DNA of 39,660 nucleotides from Nocardia altamirensis NBRC 108246 (lineage in GTDB: Bacteria > Actinomycetota > Actinomycetes > Mycobacteriales > Mycobacteriaceae): assembly GCF_001612685.1 (NCBI RefSeq), contig NZ_BDAY01000105.1:1-39660 (forward strand), read 5' to 3'. The position numbers and the translations under genes were made by a program. The notes beneath the pieces were generated by a model, which made no database searches, was not told the origin of the DNA, and saw nothing but the letters and a program-made list of their open reading frames with translations. Shown piece after piece: positions 36,317 through 39,660 of the stretch; position 1 is the stretch's first letter; every line of letters begins with the position of its first letter.

Positions 36317-36994
36317 ATGACGACACCTGATTGGGCGGATGTAGACCGCTACCTTGTCGACACCCTGGTGCAGGACGCGGAGACGGAGGCGGCGCTGGAG
36401 GCGAACGCGGCGGCCGAGCTGCCTGCGATTGATGTGTCGCCGCCGCAAGGGAAGTTCCTTTACTTGCTGGCGCGAACGGCGCGGGCGCGCCGGGTGCTGG
36501 AGATCGGCACACTCGGCGGGTACAGCACCATTTGGCTTGCCCGCGCGGTCGGCGAGAAGGGGCAGGTGGTGACCTTCGAGTTCGAGCAGAAGCATGCGGA
36601 TGTCGCGCGGAAGAACCTCGACAGCGCCGGGGTCGGCGATCGGGTGGAGATCCGGGTCGGTGCGGCGCTCGACAACCTGCCCGGGTTGGCCGAGGAAGAT
36701 CCCGAAGCGTTCGACCTGGTGTTCATCGATGCCGACAAGGTCAACAACTCGAACTACGTGCAGTGGGCATTGCGGCTGACCAAGCCCGGCTCGGTGATCA
36801 TCGTCGACAACGTCGTCCGGGAAGGCGGTGTCGCCGACGCGAACTCCGACAACGCGGCAATCCGAGCCAGCCGCGCCGTCCTCGAATTGCTCGCCGCCGA
36901 ACCAACTTTGGACGCCACAGTCCTCCAGACCGTCGGCGCCAAGGGCTGGGACGGATTCGCCTACGCAATAGTAAACGGCGACCCCACCGACTGA
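36317..36994 (+). CDS. class I SAM-dependent O-methyltransferase
   Basis: This 225-residue protein belongs to the cation-dependent O-methyltransferase family (catechol/caffeoyl-CoA type). VLEIGTLGGYSTIWLA is the SAM motif; VFIDADKVNNSNYVQW and IIVDNVVREGGV hold the metal-binding Asp/Asn residues. It would methylate a hydroxyl of an aromatic or related substrate; which one is unknown. ATG 36317 is the start; no strong ribosome-binding site is visible. A hairpin follows its stop. Confidence 0.92.
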   Translation: MTTPDWADVDRYLVDTLVQDAETEAALEANAAAELPAIDVSPPQGKFLYLLARTARARRVLEIGTLGGYSTIWLARAVGEKGQVVTFEFEQKHADVARKNLDSAGVGDRVEIRVGAALDNLPGLAEEDPEAFDLVFIDADKVNNSNYVQWALRLTKPGSVIIVDNVVREGGVADANSDNAAIRASRAVLELLAAEPTLDATVLQTVGAKGWDGFAYAIVNGDPTD

Positions 36995-37008
36995 CCCTTG
37001 CCAGCACA

Positions 37009-37053
37009 GTAGTGCGCGCCGGTCGCGTCAACTGATTCGACGGCGCGCACTAC
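37009..37053. terminator. hairpin after the O-methyltransferase
   Basis: GTAGTGCGCGCCG (37009-37021) pairs exactly with CGGCGCGCACTAC (37041-37053), with a 19-nt loop. No T-tract follows, so it is a weak intrinsic terminator at best. The rest of 37054-37297 shows no gene or clear motif. Confidence 0.5.
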
Positions 37054-37297
37054 GCTCGTGTGACGGGCTCGGCGTTCTGGGGCACCGTGTTCGCGTTACT
37101 GGCCCGGGGTGTGGGCGACCGTGTTCGCGCGGCGAGCCCGGGGTGCTTGATGTCCCACTGACCGGAACTCAGGTCCTATGGAACACACCCAGCGCTTCTA
37201 ATCGATCTATGGTGCCCTGCGGTTTCGATGTGACCGACCCCGCGTTCTGGGGGTCAGATTGTCAGGACGAGGCTCGTGCACGGCAGGGTGGGCAGTG

Positions 37298-38314
37298 ATG
37301 AAAGTCGATCTGCGCCTGGACAGTACGTTGGAAGACACTGCGGTCAGGGCGAAGGAACTGGTCTCGCTCGGGGCCGATGGCTTGTTCACCTTCGAAGGCG
37401 CCAACGATGTCTTCGTGCCGCTCACGTTGGCGGCCACTGCGGTGCGGGCCGATCTGATGTCCAATGTCGCCATTGCGCTGCCGCGGAGCCCGCTGCATCT
37501 GGCGCATGTGGCTTACGACCTGCAGACGTTGAGCCGCGGACGATTTCGGCTCGGCCTCGGCTCGCAGATTCGTCCGCATATCGAAAAGCGGTACGGCGCA
37601 CCGTGGTCGAGCCCGGCCGCGCGGATGCGCGAGATGGTGCTCGCGATCAAGGCGATCTTCGCGGCCTGGGAGGGTAAGGCGCCGCTGCGGTTCGAGGGAC
37701 GGTTCACGACGCACACGTTGATGCCGCAGGCATTCAACCCGGGACCCAATCCGTTTGGGCCGCCTGAGGTGTGCCTCGGTGCGCTCGGCCCACGCATGAC
37801 GCGCGCTGCGGCGGAGGTGGCTGACGGGCTGTTGGTGATGCCGTTCAACAGCGCCAAGCATTTTCGCGAACGCACCATGGGCGCGGTCGCCGAGGGGCTT
37901 GCCACCGCCGGACGGGAGCCGACGGAACTGCGGATCTATCCTCAGGTCATCGTCGGCGTCGGACGCACGCCCGCCGAATTATCTGCCGCCGCAACGGGTG
38001 TGCGTGCCCTTCTGGCGTTCTACGGTTCGACGCCCGCCTACCGGCCGGTGCTCGACGTCGAGGGCTGGTCCGAACTGCAACCAGAGTTGAATGTGCTGAG
38101 CAAGCAGGGCAACAGCGCCGCCATGGCTGACCTGATCGACGACACGATGCTCGCCACGTTGGCGGTGCACGGCACACCCGAACAGTGCGCGGCGGCGATC
38201 CTCGAACGATACGGTGCGTACGCAGACCGGGTGTGCTGCTACTTCCCCGGTTACCCGGTGTCGAACAGCCATGTCGCGGAACTGATTCAGGCCTTACAGG
38301 CTGGTGCCGTGTGA
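37298..38314 (+). CDS. LLM class F420-dependent oxidoreductase
   Basis: This 338-residue protein is a luciferase-like (TIM-barrel) oxidoreductase. Signature parts are AKELVSLGADGLFTFEGAND, VAIALPRSPLHLAHVAYDLQ, SRGRFRLGLGSQIRPHIEKR and VCLGALGPRMTRAAAEVADG. In mycolic actinomycetes most such enzymes use coenzyme F420; the substrate is unknown. ATG 37298 gives the family start MKVDLRLD. The stop TGA overlaps a GTG (GTGA) that opens a chain of mini-ORFs leading to the crotonase gene. Confidence 0.92.
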   Translation: MKVDLRLDSTLEDTAVRAKELVSLGADGLFTFEGANDVFVPLTLAATAVRADLMSNVAIALPRSPLHLAHVAYDLQTLSRGRFRLGLGSQIRPHIEKRYGAPWSSPAARMREMVLAIKAIFAAWEGKAPLRFEGRFTTHTLMPQAFNPGPNPFGPPEVCLGALGPRMTRAAAEVADGLLVMPFNSAKHFRERTMGAVAEGLATAGREPTELRIYPQVIVGVGRTPAELSAAATGVRALLAFYGSTPAYRPVLDVEGWSELQPELNVLSKQGNSAAMADLIDDTMLATLAVHGTPEQCAAAILERYGAYADRVCCYFPGYPVSNSHVAELIQALQAGAV

Positions 38315-38385
38315 GCGTGCGAGCAATGGGCGCAGTCGAGCAGTCGCTTGTGGTGGAGCTGAGCGTTCGCGCGGTGTGGTCATGA
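38311..38385 (+). CDS. mini-ORF 1 of the junction array (24 aa)
   Basis: GTG 38311 overlaps the LLM stop (GTGA). The peptide starts MSVRAMGAVEQSLVVEL and ends RAVWS. Its TGA overlaps the next ATG (ATGA). It is three residues shorter near the start than the later units. Confidence 0.4.
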   Translation: MSVRAMGAVEQSLVVELSVRAVWS

Positions 38386-38465
38386 GTGAGCGGAGCGTGC
38401 GAGCAGTGGGGTCAGTCGAGCAGTTGTTTGTGGCGGGGCTGAGCGTTCGCGCGGTGTGGTCATGA
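38382..38465 (+). CDS. mini-ORF 2 of the junction array (27 aa)
   Basis: ATG 38382 overlaps the stop of mini-ORF 1, and its stop overlaps the next ATG. The peptide starts MSERSVRAVGSVEQLFVAGL and ends RAVWS. Confidence 0.4.
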   Translation: MSERSVRAVGSVEQLFVAGLSVRAVWS

Positions 38466-38545
38466 GTGAGCGGAGCGTGCGAGCAGTGGGGTCAGTCGAG
38501 CAGTTGTTTGTGGCGGGGCTGAGCGTTCGCGCGGTGTGGTCATGA
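38462..38545 (+). CDS. mini-ORF 3 of the junction array (27 aa)
   Basis: It is identical to mini-ORF 2 in peptide sequence, 80 bp further on, with ATGA overlaps on both sides. Confidence 0.4.
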   Translation: MSERSVRAVGSVEQLFVAGLSVRAVWS

Positions 38546-38625
38546 GTGAGCGGAGCGTGCGAGTAATGGGGTCAGTCGAGCAGTCGCTCGTGGCGGAGCT
38601 GAGCGTTCGCGCGGCGCAGTCATGA
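38542..38625 (+). CDS. mini-ORF 4 of the junction array (27 aa)
   Basis: The peptide starts MSERSVRVMGSVEQSLVAEL and ends RAAQS. Its TGA overlaps the ATG of the crotonase gene (ATGA at 38622-38625), so the chain is continuous from the LLM gene to the crotonase gene. Confidence 0.4.
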   Translation: MSERSVRVMGSVEQSLVAELSVRAAQS

Positions 38626-39479
38626 GCGAGGTCCGGGCACAGGTGGAGGACGGGGTCGCGGTGCTGACGCTGCATCGTCCCGAGCAGCGCAACGCCTTCA
38701 CGAAGGGGATGGGCGCGGCGCTGGGGGAGTACTACCGCGCTTTCGATGCCGACGATGCGGTGCGCGTCGTGGTGCTGACCGGCACTCCACCGGCGTTCTG
38801 CGCGGGCGCCGACCTGTCCGGCGCCGAGGACACTTTCGCGGCCGCTGATGCCGCGACGTTCAGCGCGTCTCCGGTGTCGCCACCCGCGTTCGACCTGCGT
38901 AAGCCCGTCATCGCGGCGATGAACGGGCACGCGATCGGCATCGGGTTCACCCTGGCCATGCAGGCCGATATCCGGTTGGTCGCCACCGACGCGGCATACG
39001 CGGTGCCACAGGTGCGCTTCGGCATGGTGCCGGATGCGATGTCGCACTGGACAATTCAGCATCTGGCCGGCGCCGCCGCTGCGGCGGACATCATGTTGAC
39101 CGGCCGCAGGCTCGACGGCGCCGAGATGGTCCGGCTCGGCCTGGCCAGCCGTTGCCTGCCCGCCGCCGACGTCCTGCCCGCCGCCATGGCGATGGCGCGC
39201 GATATCGCCACCTACGTCGCACCGATGTCGGCGGCACTGTGCAAGAAACTGCTGTGGGACACCGCACGCCACGGCTACAGCCCAGCGCAGGTGGCCACGC
39301 TGGAGACCGACCTGCACCACCGCGTGATGGGCACACCCGACGCCGCCGAGGGCGTCCGCGCCTACCTAGCCCGCCGCGAACCCCACTGGTCGGCGCGGGT
39401 ATCGAAGGAATGGACGCCGCTCGACTGGCCGATTGTCACGTCCGCGCCGACGGGTGGGACCGCCACCGACTTCGAATGA
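38622..39479 (+). CDS. enoyl-CoA hydratase/isomerase (crotonase) family protein
   Basis: This 285-residue protein has the crotonase fold: TLHRPEQRNAF, the oxyanion-hole segment FCAGADLSG, and GHAIGIGFTLAMQADIRL. Where hydratases have the first catalytic Glu (PEI/PEV) it has PQVRFG, and where they have the second it has VPDAMSHW. Classical hydratase activity may be absent and another crotonase reaction (isomerase, hydrolase) is possible. ATG 38622 follows the mini-ORF chain. The C-terminal tail GTATDFE is short. Confidence 0.88.
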   Translation: MSEVRAQVEDGVAVLTLHRPEQRNAFTKGMGAALGEYYRAFDADDAVRVVVLTGTPPAFCAGADLSGAEDTFAAADAATFSASPVSPPAFDLRKPVIAAMNGHAIGIGFTLAMQADIRLVATDAAYAVPQVRFGMVPDAMSHWTIQHLAGAAAAADIMLTGRRLDGAEMVRLGLASRCLPAADVLPAAMAMARDIATYVAPMSAALCKKLLWDTARHGYSPAQVATLETDLHHRVMGTPDAAEGVRAYLARREPHWSARVSKEWTPLDWPIVTSAPTGGTATDFE

Positions 39480-39660
39480 GACCAGCGACATGGTCCGTTG
39501 AGACCAGTGAAATGATCCGACCCCACGGTGCTGCAGCGCTATTCAGCGGACGCGGCATGATTCAGTCGGGCGGGACATGATTCAGTCGGCACGCATCATC
39601 CGGCTGGCGGGGCATGATTCAGTCGGTGCTGCGTGATTCGTCTGGCACCGCATGATTCGG
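39480..39660. repeat. short tandem repeats running off the right edge
   Basis: Two copies of TGAGACCAGYGAMATGRTCC lie at 39477-39522. Then ATGATTCAGTCGG recurs at 39557, 39577 and 39614, with diverged copies near 39597, 39633 and 39652 (period 18-20 bp). No gene is seen. The array probably continues beyond the window. Confidence 0.7.

Larger units (their letters stand above)
38311..38621 (+). repeat. 80-bp tandem repeat array at the gene junction
   Basis: Three 80-bp units (from 38382, 38462 and 38542) follow a 71-bp unit (from 38311). Units 2 and 3 are virtually identical. Each unit carries a start codon, GAGCGTTCGCGCGGTGTGGT near its end, and a stop overlapping the next start. The last boundary is the real start of the crotonase gene. 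Confidence 0.9.

Overview
The window is high-GC actinobacterial DNA from a mycolic-acid-producing Corynebacteriales. Nocardia or a close relative is the best guess. The reasons are a fabG1-inhA-hemH operon, an aconitase with an AcnR-type TetR repressor, a RipA-type NlpC/P60 hydrolase next to a moxR-DUF58-VWA operon, a DUF3097 gene, an nfeD-stomatin pair, the 24-residue ribosomal protein bL37 and an F420-type LLM oxidoreductase. From memory, the order from the ABC-F ATPase (1.8 kb) to the stomatin-like gene (29.6 kb) follows M. tuberculosis Rv1473-Rv1488, with local insertions and without ripB.

Layout. 0-4.4 kb: a lycopene cyclase-like gene running off the left edge, an SDR, an ABC-F ATPase, a small HTH protein and a DHFR-like reductase. 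4.4-5.9 kb: a two-gene unit made of a 154-residue protein with a Thr/Ser/Asp-rich C-terminus and an MvdC/MvdD-like ATP-grasp ligase. This is a candidate graspetide (omega-ester peptide) system. 6.1-10.6 kb: a hotdog thioesterase, a cupin divergent from a MarR regulator, an amidohydrolase, an atypical SDR and bL37. 10.8-11.7 kb: a lysin-B/cutinase-like hydrolase behind a strong 5' hairpin, then a shortened tRNA-like relic. 11.7-15.2 kb: acnR and acn, with a match to the AcnR operator upstream of acn. 15.5-21.3 kb: an Rv1476-like membrane protein, ripA and the overlapping moxR-DUF58-VWA operon. 21.6-24.2 kb: fabG1-inhA-hemH, the mycolate FAS-II reductases followed by a haem-pathway ferrochelatase. 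24.4-29.6 kb: a Q/P/Y-rich membrane protein, a trypsin-like protease, an unknown protein, DUF3097, NfeD and stomatin. 29.6-35.1 kb: an ABC substrate-binding lipoprotein, a repeat-built ORF, a fused double permease without a local ATPase, a mini-ORF and a TPR membrane protein. 35.1-36.3 kb: about 1.2 kb of non-coding repeats. 36.3-39.5 kb: an O-methyltransferase, an LLM oxidoreductase, a chain of mini-ORFs and a crotonase-family gene.

Three features stand out. (1) The precursor-like gene plus ATP-grasp pair at 4.4-5.9 kb. (2) Gene junctions that have become tandem arrays or mini-ORFs while keeping stop/start overlaps: four mini-ORFs joined by GTGA/ATGA overlaps at 38.3-38.6 kb, a repeat-built ORF at 30.9-31.5 kb, and one mini-ORF at 33.3 kb. 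(3) A duplicated repeat module at 35.4-36.0 kb, in which a head sequence is the reverse complement of each of the following ~30-bp repeats. Functions are read from sequence motifs and family knowledge; no database search was run.
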